Positions 11,414 to 21,657 of a DNA stretch of 44,129 nucleotides are shown piece by piece. The position numbers and the translations under genes were made by a program. Position 1 is the first letter of the stretch. Each line of letters begins with the position of its first letter. Source of the stretch: Batkoa obscura (taxonomy: Eukaryota > Entomophthoromycota > Entomophthoromycetes > Entomophthorales > Batkoaceae); the NCBI GenBank assembly GCA_030770535.1, contig JASVEC010000135.1, positions 1 to 44,129 of the forward strand, written 5' to 3'. Below the pieces are notes generated by a model, which made no database searches, had not been told where the DNA came from, and saw only the letters and a list, made by a program, of their open reading frames with translations.

Positions 11414-11616
11414 ATATGGCGATGTGTTTTTATGTTTAAGAACTTTACTAACAATTTTCCCGCTCAAATAGTGCTTAAAAGATGGGAGTGTTTTTTTTAA
11501 TTTCATTATTTTTTCCATTTTTTAAGTGCTATTTAAGCGGAAATTTTGTTAGTAAAATTCTTAAACATAAAAATACATCCCTCAGATGGAAAAAGTAATG
11601 AAGCCAAAAAATACCC
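11414..11616 (+). mobile_element. GGGG-MITE copy 3, interrupted by another copy
   Basis: The left part (11418-11483) begins GGCGATGTGTTTTTATG after ATAT and runs to CTTAAAAGAT. The right part resumes at 11588 with GGAAAAAGTAATGAAGCC and ends near 11616 in ATACCC. Removing the inner copy and its duplicated AGAT restores a normal family core, so this element was in place first. Confidence 0.82.
11480..11587 (-). mobile_element. GGGG-MITE copy 4, nested inside copy 3 (100 bp, TSD AGAT)
   Basis: The inner element 11484-11583 runs from GGGAGTGTTTTTTTTAATTT to AAAAATACATCCCTC in reverse orientation. The target AGAT appears at 11480-11483 and again at 11584-11587. The interrupted host copy supplies an empty-site control: the 40.4-kb copy has the uninterrupted core CTTAAAAGATGGAAAAA. 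Confidence 0.85.
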
Positions 11617-12657
11617 TTGTATCATTTTCTTTTCCTATTTAACTACAATCAATACTAAGCGTTATCATTAGAAAAATGATGATAGTAACTGCTTAATCCT
11701 CACGAACTTAAACATCTCTGAGTTTGCTTATACTTTCCTTCAAGGTCTTACAGTCAATATTAATCAAACTTAGGCTTTAAGCTAATTTAAACATTATTAT
11801 AAACAAGTTTTAGCTTATTGCCACCAACTTTCCTATTATTAAGTAGTTTTGATTAGTCCTTATTGGGTGGGTAATTGACATAGGTAAGTAAGTTGATGGT
11901 TAGGAAGTTTATTTATCACTACTTCAGAATATTCTTAATCGACTGTTATTTACTTATCAGAAGCTAACTCATGGTAGGGGTGGCAGGCATCTAACGATAT
12001 TTAGATAAGGATAAGGTGGGGGTAAGCGATTGGTGGAAGAGATCATCAATTGTTGTTTTATGTTGTTATTAACAATTTTTATTATAGCTCCCAGTATCCA
12101 TGCAATAGTGAAGTGATATTGCCAAAGTATTCTACCGGATGGCTCTTAGTTAAATAAACTAGTCAATACTTTTGATTATGTTGTACACTTACTAGTTATT
12201 TATACTTCTATTTTCTTATTAAATAATAAAAATTACTCTTAGTTTTTTTGTTTTAATTTTCTAAAATTACTCAAAGTTTGAAATATTAAAGTTATAAGAT
12301 GTTTGGTAAATTAAAAACCTTCCTGTATTCATTATAACGAAAAATAAAACAAGAAAATAATTCATGATTACATTATACAAAAACTTTGTATGAACTAATA
12401 GATGCCGATTAAGTTGTCAGTGATTCCACCAATATTTTTATTACATTCTATTTTAATTCTTAGATTATTTACAAATGAGTGCTTAGGATAAACAAGTTGA
12501 ATTAAAACTTTTCTTTATAGTATTATTGAACTATTTAGTCTTATTTATCAGTTAGTTTATGGATATTTTGATAAAGTATTCGGTTTTTAAACTTCAGATA
12601 CAGCTTTTAATGACTTTTTTAAATTTAATAACTTCATATATACAAGTTAAACATATA
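11617..12657. other. Intergenic; a GC-richer patch may be a decayed gene
   Basis: From about 11690 to 12160 the DNA is less AT-rich than its surroundings. A short plus-strand frame reads TYQKLTHGRGGRHLTIFR before a stop near 12010. No longer frame or splice model holds together, so at most this is a worn gene relic. The remainder is plain AT-rich spacer. Confidence 0.3.
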
Positions 12658-12751
12658 GGGATGTGTTTTTTATTTAAGAATTCTACTAACACTCTTTCCC
12701 CTCAAATATTGCTTGAAAAATGAAAAAGTAATGAAATCAAAAAAACACCCC
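12658..12751 (+). mobile_element. GGGG-MITE copy 5 (about 94 bp)
   Basis: It starts GGGATGTGTTTTTTATTTAA, keeps GAATTCTACTAACACTCTTT and ends GTAATGAAATC then AAAAAAACACCCC. The flanks (atata / tatg) suggest but do not prove a 4-bp A/T duplication. Confidence 0.8.
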
Positions 12752-13101
12752 TATGCTTTTTAAATTAACTATTAAATTTGCTAAGCGGATTTCAAGTACT
12801 TGAATAAAGTTTCTATCCCAGTTTAACTTAATAAAAAGCAGATTTTTCCTTTACAATACGTCCAGTTTTTTAAAACTCTATGTTTACTTTTTTTATCACT
12901 TCACCTTTAAACTCTAAAAAATCTAGCTTCTCATACAATCAAATCATTAGTTTTCTTTTTTTAGCCTTAATCTTTTATTATTTCTATTAAACTTTTTATA
13001 AAGATTCCCCTAGCTTAAACTATTTTCTTTGATAGCTTTGCTACAGTAGCTTTAAGTATAAAAACTTTATAGATTATTCATAGTTCTATTTTTAAACAAA
13101 A

Positions 13102-13208
13102 ATTTGGGGATGTTTTTTTTGGTTCCATTACTTTTCCATTTTTTTAAGCACTATTTGAGTAGAAAGATTGTTAGCAAAATCCTTAGACAAAAAAATACAT
13201 CCCCATTT
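13102..13208 (-). mobile_element. GGGG-MITE copy 6 (99 bp, TSD ATTT)
   Basis: The element 13106-13204 runs from GGGGATGTTTTTTTTGGTTC to AAAATACATCCCC. It is flanked by ATTT on both sides (13102-13105, 13205-13208). Reverse orientation; both ends are well kept, so it is among the younger-looking copies. Confidence 0.87.
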
Positions 13209-13788
13209 ACTAAACTTAAATTAATATCAAACCATTTGTTTAAAAAAAAGGTCATTTAGTTAATAAATTATTATATAAATTAAGTTTGCTATTATTGTTC
13301 GTGGTCAAGTGTATATTGTTTCGTACTAAACAGCTGGTGGTTACTTAATCCATCATTAAATAATAAAAGCTATCATAAAATAATATATTTTTTATGTAAT
13401 TGCTTTTATATAATGATATTAGTACATGATTATTGGTACAAAGATAGTGAGTGTACTACTTGATTAAAGTAACAAGCCAAAAGATTTAATATTCCAACTT
13501 AAGTATTTTAATAATCAATATTGAATAACATTGTTACAACATGGGTTAGCTAAAAGAAACATAGTTTAGTTTAACTGTTTGGGTCAATCATTTTAGTTAT
13601 TAAGCTTTGAAACAACATATAGCTTTATCTAGTTTATATAGGATAATTGTTAACTATCTAATATTGTGTACTACTAAATTACCAACCATAATAAGTAATA
13701 TAACAACTAATAAACTATAATCAATAATAATATAATAAAACACAAGCATCGTACATTTTTATTCAAATTAATTACAATATATTTTTTT
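13209..13788. other. Intergenic, downstream of the carrier gene
   Basis: AT-rich DNA with no coding frame. It forms the 3' flank of the mitochondrial carrier gene, whose stop codon sits inside a run of nine A and eight T at 13782-13798. Confidence 0.4.
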
Positions 13789-15201
13789 TTAAAAAAAAGT
13801 ACCATTTCTAAAATAATTGGATAAAGATTCATAGACAGTAAATGTAATACAAGTACCCGGTAGCACTCTTAATATATTAGGCCCTAATCCTTTATAAAAT
13901 CCCATTATACCTTCATTTCTATTATTAAATTAAGGTTAAATTATTAAATGTTAATTATTAGTTGATCATTATTGTATTATGTAATAATCAAACTTACTTA
14001 AATATTTTACTTATAGTATCTAATGTAGTTTTATATTCTGTGTTGGATTTTAAATCGACTTGTTTCTAATAAATAAACTATTATATATTGTATTATGACA
14101 TAATACAAAAATAATTACTTGTAATCTAGTTTTAACTACTTGATAAGGGTATGTCAATATTGAGGCCATTGTTTTTGATAAAGAAGCCATCCAAAGATAA
14201 TCCATAACAGGCTAAGTAATAATAAGAGGAATATTAAAACATATAATTTAAATCAATAATATAATATGATAATAAACTTACTAAACCATCTTTTAACTTA
14301 ATATCCTTATTTTTTAATAAATTTTTTTTACTTTTCCATTTTTTTAGTTCTTCATAAACCATAAATTGAACAGCCCCATGTGATGTACCAAATAAAGCTG
14401 GTGTTAATCCTCGATACATACCACGTATACCTTCAAATTGTACTAATTTTATTAACCCATCTAATAATAAAATTAAATTAATGAAATGCTCAATATTTGA
14501 TATAATATGTACTAAAAACAATTATGTCGTTATTATTATTAATGTATTACCTACTAAGCCCCTATAAGCTCCCGCTTGATTTTTATGACTTGTTAACATC
14601 CTAGTTTTTACTACCCAAATCGGGTTAGTACATAATACAGTTAATGCACCTGCTTGTGCAGAAGCTAACATATATTGAGTTGAAGATAATTTATTAGATA
14701 TTCTACCATCTCCTAAATCAGAATGATATTGTTGTTTTATTATACTATACCTAATAATAGTAGAAAATATTAATATTAAATAGTGATTAAATATCTTATA
14801 TTAAACATAAATTAGATTACTTTCTACTTACCAACCAAAATAAAATGACCAAGACAGAGCGGAACCTACTAAGTTAGGTGATAAACCTCGATATAATCCT
14901 AATAAACTATCCGTTTTTACTACAGATTTTATTGCAGAGATACTACGTCCTATAATTCTCTTGTTTTCTAATTTTTTAAAATCATCGGCTACAATAATAG
15001 AAAAAACGTGTTAGTATTATTATTTCGTTATTATCATTAGTTTATATAATGTTGTAATTTACCTTGTATTTTAGTTTTTATTAAATCCATAGGATGTAAT
15101 AATAAAGTTGAGATAGCACCTGCTGTTAATCCAGCTATAGATTGATCTAAGGCATAAGAGCCACTAAAACTAGTTTGTTTTTCCGAGAGCTGATTACTCA
15201 T
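13789..15201 (-). CDS. FLX1: Mitochondrial carrier, SLC25A32/Flx1 type (folate/FAD)
   Basis: Seven exons (15201-15063, 14988-14832, 14750-14551, 14460-14282, 14211-14119, 14065-13998, 13918-13789) join in frame to 321 aa; the six introns are 53 to 90 nt. Three mitochondrial-carrier repeats are present. Their signatures are [11 protein letters not shown] with [20 protein letters not shown] with [10 protein letters not shown]; and [11 protein letters not shown] with [10 protein letters not shown]. The PIW form of the second signature and the segment [15 protein letters not shown] are characteristic of the SLC25A32/Flx1/Rim2 branch. SLC25A32 moves folate or FAD across the inner mitochondrial membrane; yeast Flx1 supports FAD-dependent enzymes. 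Length and motifs are normal. A pyrimidine-nucleotide (Rim2) carrier is the main alternative, but Rim2 proteins are usually longer. Confidence 0.88.
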
Positions 15202-15592
15202 TTTTAATTTTTATAATTGAAGAAATAGTAACTGGTATATAAAATCAAATGAAATTAGATTTATTATTTTCGATTAAAAATAAGGTAGCTGAAATTTATA
15301 ATTGAATCATTAACCAATCAACATCGAGAATTTAAAGCTAAGTTTAAATTTATTAATCTTTATTAGAAATCAATCAAAAATGAATACATTTAAGTAGAAT
15401 ATATTTAATTTAAAAAAAATATAAAATAGTTTTATATTATAGTCATCAATATATAACTCAATAATCTAATATTTGATAAAAAACTGACTATCTACTTTAA
15501 ATAAAAAAATTATAAGTTACATAATAAATCTATTTATTAACTTCCTCCTTTGTGATATGTCTGATATACTCTCTTTTACTTCACTCTTTAAT
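15202..15592. other. Intergenic between the carrier and eIF2B-delta genes
   Basis: This 391-bp AT-rich spacer separates two minus-strand genes and must hold the terminator of eIF2B delta and the promoter of the carrier. I see no repeat. Confidence 0.4.
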
Positions 15593-17379
15593 TTATTGCA
15601 TTAAAGTACCATATTCACGTAATACCACCGGTACTGAAGTACAAGGAATCATACCTACTTCTGTAATAACCATAGAAATATAATGAGGTGGTGTTAAATC
15701 ATATAACAAATTTAAGCCAAATACATTATTCATTGTTTTAAAACTTTCCAAATTAAATTTATCATCAGTAATATTATTAGAGTTGGATAAAAATGGATTA
15801 TTATTTGTAGTAATTAAATCTTCTGGGTTACCTATAAATAATATAAAATGTTAATATTAATATTAAATCAATATGATCTAATTATTAATTAGTTAATAAC
15901 TTACCAATTTCATTCCAAACAATGGAATCTAACTGTACTTTCTCACTAAATTTATATGTCTCACAACATACAATTACGGGTATTTTTTGATCATAACCAG
16001 TCATAGCAACAATAGCAGTACCCGCTCTAGATAATAAAGTACCATTTGAAAATAAACCATGAGCACCTAAAAACACTTTGGTAGCCTAAAATAAATACAA
16101 TATTATTATTAATATCCTCTTTCTACATTTTCTTCCTTTCTCAACTTACAATGTTATATATTGATATTGATAATAATTAATACTTACCTCTTTAGCAATA
16201 TAAGCTACCCCATGTAATAATATATAACTACACTCAATTCCCAATTCAACTAATTTTCTTAACATATGTTTACCTAATTTAAATTTATTTATTAGTGTCA
16301 TTATCCTTATCAAAAATAAGCTCGTTAGTAATTACCTTCGAACCTAGGTCCAGCATCTACTACAATAACTCTAAACTGTATCTTTTTTTTAATAGCTGAT
16401 TCCAAAACCTGTAATACTACAGAAGAGCTAATTTAAAAAATACCATTAACAAACTTAATATTCAAAATTATTATTGTCATTATTTTAACTTACCTTCCAT
16501 AAATCATAATCACATCTCCTTCTTTGATTTTACCCATCGCATTTTCTGCAATAATAACATCTGCTGCTGTTATCCTATCAATAATAAATTGATCAATACT
16601 TTCACATAAATATTTCTTTGCTTGATCCTCTGGTAAATCTGGATCCACTGTAGATATTTCAGTTTTTAAATATCTAATAGCATTGCCCATAGTCACTGAC
16701 ATTGGTCTAGCCGTAACTAAATAAGTAATTTGAGGGGATAAATGAGCAACTAAATGACGACATAATGGAGTATGTGGTGGTGTCATATAATCCGTAATTA
16801 CTTGTTTAAATGCTTGTAACATAGCTATACAACGAGCGTTCGAACCACAGATTAAATAATCTTTAAATTGACTAGCTAATTCAATAATAGCTGGATGAAC
16901 ATCTTTAATGGATATATTACTAGATTTGGTCGATGTTTCTAGATGTTTAAATAAAGATAAACCTTGAAGTTTTGAGGCTTCAGAAGATTTCTCTTTAATT
17001 TTATCTTTGGACTGAGCATTCATAGGAGCCTCCAATTTGAGTGATTTGTTTGATGGAGTTGTATTAGCTTTTGTTCCTTCATTTTTTTTATTTTGCTTAG
17101 AAATTGTATTACTGGAACTTCCTTGCTTTTTAGCTTCTTTTTCGGCACGTTGTTTTTCCTAGATTTCCAAATGATTTTAATTAAAGAATTTCTTTTGATA
17201 AGCTATTAATAACTTACCTGAAGTGCTCTTCTCTCAGCTTTAGTCATTTCTTTATTACTTTTCCTTACTTCATTATTCTCACTTGGTTGAGGGGATTTTA
17301 TATTTGATATGGCTGGCGAAGTCATATTACTAGTATTATTACTGGTAGCTGTAGGTGATGAATTATTTTCTGGTCCCAT
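15593..17379 (-). CDS. GCD2: Translation initiation factor eIF2B, delta subunit
   Basis: Six exons (17379-17218, 17158-16494, 16427-16336, 16273-16188, 16085-15905, 15831-15593) join in frame to 474 aa; introns are 59, 66, 62, 102 and 73 nt. The N-terminal 120 residues are polar and lysine-rich and include [20 protein letters not shown], the family's hallmark just before the fold. The conserved regulatory-subunit domain follows: [96 protein letters not shown] and [20 protein letters not shown]. eIF2B delta is part of the decameric GDP-GTP exchange factor for eIF2 and contacts phosphorylated eIF2 alpha in the stress response. It is shorter than yeast Gcd2 (651 aa) because of a shorter N-terminal tail. 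A MITE lies 145 bp upstream of the start codon. Confidence 0.93.
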
Positions 17380-17520
17380 ATTGCTTTTTTTTCAAAAAAA
17401 TAAGTTAAGCGTTTTTAAAGATTTTGATTTCTTTAGTTTGAGTTTAAATTCTGTCAAATCATTGTTTTTTGAGTTGATTTTCTCTTTAAAAAAATTGCTA
17501 GTAATGTTGTATAGTATAGT

Positions 17521-17625
17521 ATATGGGGATGTGTTTTTTTTGTTTAAGAATTTTACTACAATCTTTCCACTCAAATAGCGCTTAAAAGGTGGAAAAAGTA
17601 ATGAAATCCAAAATCATTCCCATAT
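17521..17625 (+). mobile_element. GGGG-MITE copy 7 in the 5' flank of eIF2B delta (TSD ATAT)
   Basis: The element 17525-17621 runs from GGGGATGTGTTTTTTTTGTT to GAAATCCAAAATCATTCCC and is flanked by ATAT at 17521-17524 and 17622-17625. It sits where the promoter or 5' UTR of the housekeeping gene should be. Confidence 0.87.
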
Positions 17626-18329
17626 TGTCAATATCAAGTAACTCACTATCTTCTGTGGACTATCAACATTGAATAACTCATCAAAATACTAATAATATTG
17701 TCCTGCGAAGCATTGATATTAATTTGAGGTTTACTCAATGTAATAAACGGTATACAAACTAAACAGAAAAATATCAATCAAAGCAGTATTCAAAGTATGA
17801 GTCATTCAAAAATATATAAATATTCTTTACTTTACATAAAAAAGCTTGAAAAATTTGTAATCAAATACTAAAAGATAGATAATGAAATGAGACTAAAAAC
17901 TACATTCCCATTTCATACACAAATAAACAGTTTGATATGTAAATCTTTTAAGTTCATTTATTTGTCTATTGCTTATGCAATAGAAGCTTGAAGAAACTAT
18001 TGATCAAATATTAAAGCAAAGAAACACATCCTAGTATACATTATATAAAGGTAAGAGGCCTTCTATCTGCTATCAACGATAATGGCACCATCATTGATAG
18101 TAATAGAACTCTCCAAAAAACAATATAAAAAATAGCAAGAAAGTAGAAAGTAAAAATAATAAAATTTCAAAAAAAAGATTTATACTAAAATTAAGGTAGA
18201 GCCCCATAAGAAATTTGTTTTTACGGAAGAAATTAAAGATTAGTCCAATACGTCTAATTAAAATTATATATAGTAAACCCAGATTAGTTAATTGTTATTC
18301 TTTTTTACTTGTCATTTTCAATAAAAAAG
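17626..18329. other. Intergenic with a MITE end fragment
   Basis: AT-rich spacer. At 17880-17908 a stretch ending in CTACATTCCC after AATGAAATGA matches one end of the MITE family and is probably a broken copy. At 18073-18099 ATCAACGATAATGG / CCATCATTGAT forms an imperfect hairpin. No gene is visible. Confidence 0.4.
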
Positions 18330-19621
18330 TTAAGCTTTTTTCTTCTCATTCAAAACCTTTGTTTCATGTTCAACATCATCACTAATAAATAAATTAACAA
18401 ATAAATATTTATTTAAACAAATCAGTATAAAACTTACTCTTCATCTGAACTTCTAACATCTTCTGCACCAGTACCAACAATTACTTTAATAAGTACGCGT
18501 AAAATCATCCAAAGCCAAACAAACATCAATATTTGTAGTGCTGTTAACAAAACCAAAAAGAAACGTCTTGTATTAGAAGTGTAAAAGATACCATTTTTAG
18601 GATCCCACTTCTCATTTGGGTTTACTTTTTCTGGATCAAACATAATACTCCACATAACCATACCGAACCCAATATGCCTTGAAGCTATCCAAGAAATAAA
18701 AAAGATTGTAAAAGTAATATCACAAATAAGCTTCAATCGTAGATAATTCAATACTTTAGCTGTCTTTTAAGTATTTATAATTGATTAATAACCACATTCG
18801 AAACTAGACTATAAAACTTACCGAAAGGAAAATATCTGCAAAATCCATTAGTACAAGCATAACATGGCCAACTCTAGTATAATTTGTAATGTAAGAAAAT
18901 ACAACTAAAGAATTGGTGATAACATGATGACTAATCATATTCAAATAATCTTTTCTCCTAACTTCAATTTGTACAAAGTACATTTGTTGAAGCCAATAAC
19001 TCATTTGAACTAAATAATACGTTTTAAAATAAAAATCCAGTTCCAAGTGTGGATAGCCTCTCCATAAATTTTCAAGGTTCATATAATAATCACTACTGAC
19101 TAACAAATGCTAAATCACGAATTTTAATATCAATATGAAATAAACTATATCTTAATAACAATAAAAACTTACCATCCCAGATAGCCAAGAAATTGTGTAA
19201 AACAAGCTTGAAAATGCTTGCTCTTTAAACTTCTCTTGTTTTCCTTTACTCTTGACACCATACCAGCGAATAAAAGGAACGAATACATAATCCAATAAAA
19301 ATGTACGTAAAAAAGTGAATACTAAAAAATAAAAAAAGATAAAAGCCAAATCCATCCATGTCTTTTCATATAATCCATTTATCGTTTTGCCTTGGATCTT
19401 TACAAAATAATTAAAATAAGGTAACTCTAAACCATAGCCAAATAATATTAAAGTTATTAGAGTAAGTGAAAGTTCTAAAGTAAGATTAGTTATGATTATG
19501 ATCGTGATTATATTATAAAATTGTTACCTAATTGATGAGCTACAAAAAATTCAAAGTGAGTTTGAGTTGATGGTAGTGGAATGGGCTGTAATTTTTGAGT
19601 ATTAGTAACTTTTTTTTTCAT
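18330..19621 (-). CDS. LAG1: Ceramide synthase subunit, Lag1/TLC domain
   Basis: Five exons (19621-19528, 19474-19173, 19109-18822, 18763-18438, 18381-18330) join in frame to 353 aa; introns are 53, 63, 58 and 56 nt. The TLC domain contains the Lag1 motif with paired histidines in NMISHHVITNSL (His193, His194), RVGHVMLVLMDFADIFLS with Asp221 and Asp224, and RRKDYLNM. Six or more membrane spans can be seen, the first LSLTLITLILFGYGL. The enzyme joins a long-chain base to a fatty acyl-CoA in the ER membrane. The last exon adds an acidic stretch and ends in KKKA, a dilysine KKxx ER-retrieval signal. If the last intron is kept, reading stops at once (GAG TAA, where the donor itself is GTAAGT), giving a protein without that signal. 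Confidence 0.93.
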
Positions 19622-20712
19622 TTTATAAAAATTAAGCTTTAAAACTATTAAAAGTGGATAACTATTTTAATTTATAAAAGCTACTTCATTTCCTAATCTT
19701 TACTATTCCTATTTGTCAAATTAAAGTGGATACATCTTATCCTACTCCTTCGTTTATTGGTCTTTCGTGTTACTATATAAAAACCATGATGGTGGAATTA
19801 CCCACCGTTTGAACCAGCAAATCACATGGAACTTAGTAGCTAATGCTAATCCTTTAGTTGACTTTTGCTCCAACTAAAACTTTAAAAATTTAGCCGTTAA
19901 GTTTTTGAGCCAATTAACGTACACTTTGCTAAGGTTTCTTGGAACTAAATCTTTTGAAAAAGTATCCTTTTTGATTAAAACTTAAGTTTAATGAATAGAG
20001 TTTTTAGAGTTTGACTTGTGGATTGGAGTTTTCTTTGGTTTTTATTTTATTTTTCAATTTAGAAACTTTAATTAAATAAACTTTTTTCAAATTGAAGTTT
20101 TAATTAACTCAACTTTTAAAATTAAATTTTACGACAACTATATAGTAAAACAGCTTAAACTAAAACAAAATGGTGTATTACTGCTCATATAGATCTTCAA
20201 TATACCCTACTTTTAATTTCAAAGTCTTTCAATTTGAACTAATATTATGAAAATATAAGTAAATTGTAGCATAGGAGCTTATAAATATTATTTATCAGTT
20301 TTTGACAATATTGATGCTTATAGTACCTGGTAACTTTATTTATCAATATATACAACTAATAATTATCCAGAATTTATTTTCTAAAAAAAATTTGATCAAT
20401 TTTGTTAGAGAATGTATAAAAAGCTATTTTATTTATTTTTACTAAACATTATCAATGTAAAAAAGGACCTTACTTAAACTCAATTATAGTAAATGGATAT
20501 AAAAAATAAAAAGGCTGTAAAGGTAAACAAAGAGGTCAATGCATATACTTCCCTAGGCTGCAAAAGCTAAATAATCATCTCTTTTAGTATTGTTTAACAT
20601 ATGGGTTTATAAGGAAAATTACAATCCGATTTCCTAAAGATAACAATAAACCGTAATAAAGTAACCCTCATTTAGATGTGTATTGTTTGATAAGAGTCTA
20701 TTTTTGTTATTG
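19622..20712. other. Intergenic upstream of LAG1
   Basis: This holds the LAG1 promoter side and then AT-rich spacer. A small inverted repeat ACCATGATGGTGG occurs at 19783-19796. No coding frame or RNA gene is seen. Confidence 0.4.
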
Positions 20713-20817
20713 ATATAGGGATGTATTTTTGTGTTTAAGAGCTTTACTAACAACCTTTCTGTTCAAATGGCGCTTAAAAATGGAAAAAGTGACGAAATCA
20801 AAAAAACGCCCCCATAT
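20713..20817 (+). mobile_element. GGGG-MITE copy 8 (97 bp, TSD ATAT)
   Basis: The element 20717-20813 starts AGGGATGTATTTTTGTGTTT and ends ATCAAAAAAACGCCCCC; ATAT flanks it at 20713-20716 and 20814-20817. Its right half is nearly identical to the next copy, sharing CTTTCTGTTCAAAT and GGAAAAAGTGACGAAATCA, variants not seen elsewhere in the window. Confidence 0.86.
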
Positions 20818-20932
20818 AGTGAGAGGAAAAATAGTTCGTGGTTTTAAAACCAACTTAACCTGTTTTTTCAATTTTTAATATTACAAAAGTCATAGCATGA
20901 ATGCACTGTATTAACTTTTTTATAAACTATTT

Positions 20933-21024
20933 GGGGATGTTTTTTTTGTTTCATTTGAGTAAAGAATTTACTAACAACCTTTCTGTTCAAATAGCGCTTA
21001 AAAATGGAAAAAGTGACGAAATCA
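20933..21024 (+). mobile_element. GGGG-MITE copy 9, right end missing
   Basis: It starts GGGGATGTTTTTTTTGTTTC, has a few extra bases in the left arm (CATTTGAGTAAAG), and keeps the core AATAGCGCTTAAAAATGG. It breaks off after GACGAAATCA without the CCCC end. It is a close sister of copy 8, 120 bp upstream. Confidence 0.75.
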
Positions 21025-21103
21025 TGAAATTTTTTATCAATATAAAGTATAATGTCTTGCTGTTTTAATAATGAATTTCAAAAACAAATACCCATTAAAT
21101 AAA

Positions 21104-21125
21104 CGGAGATGTTTTTTTGTTTAAG
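21104..21125 (+). mobile_element. GGGG-MITE terminal fragment
   Basis: CGGAGATGTTTTTTTGTTTA is the left 20 or so bases of the family, followed by unrelated DNA. It is a solo end, probably left by deletion. Confidence 0.45.
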
Positions 21126-21657
21126 TTATTAATAGCTATTTTGATCTCAAAATTAATTCTGTTTAAAGTTATAAAAAATATAAGTAATCTAAAATACCAG
21201 TGCTTATAAATAATAGCTTAATTTTTAGTCATGTTAATGCCTATAGTTATATTTGTTAATCTCTTTAAGATTAATATAAAAGATCAATATTTATAAAATT
21301 TACTCTTCATATTATAAAATTTTGTTGTTAAAGGCCTTTCAAGGTATGGGGCTGTCCTAATTGGTTTCAGAATCTACTTAGAAATTAATCCAAATTTAAA
21401 ATTCCAAGTTTGTGTTCAATATAACGGTTAAATCTAAAAAGCCTAAAATTAAATGTCTCTATTTAAAACTTATTTTAATTGTTTCCTTTTCTTAAATAGC
21501 TAATTTTCCTAACTATATATTTTATGTTAGTTCTGTTAGATATTTAACAGATATATAATATATAACTATATGATTATATAATTATATAAATACATAATTA
21601 TATAAACACAGTTATTTGACTTTATTTGACTTTATTTTTTGTTGAAATAAAAATAAA

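Noticed and set aside
17309-17578. Frames on both strands near the eIF2B delta start
   Set aside because: One is antisense to exon 1 of eIF2B delta and both run into the MITE; neither has protein-like content.
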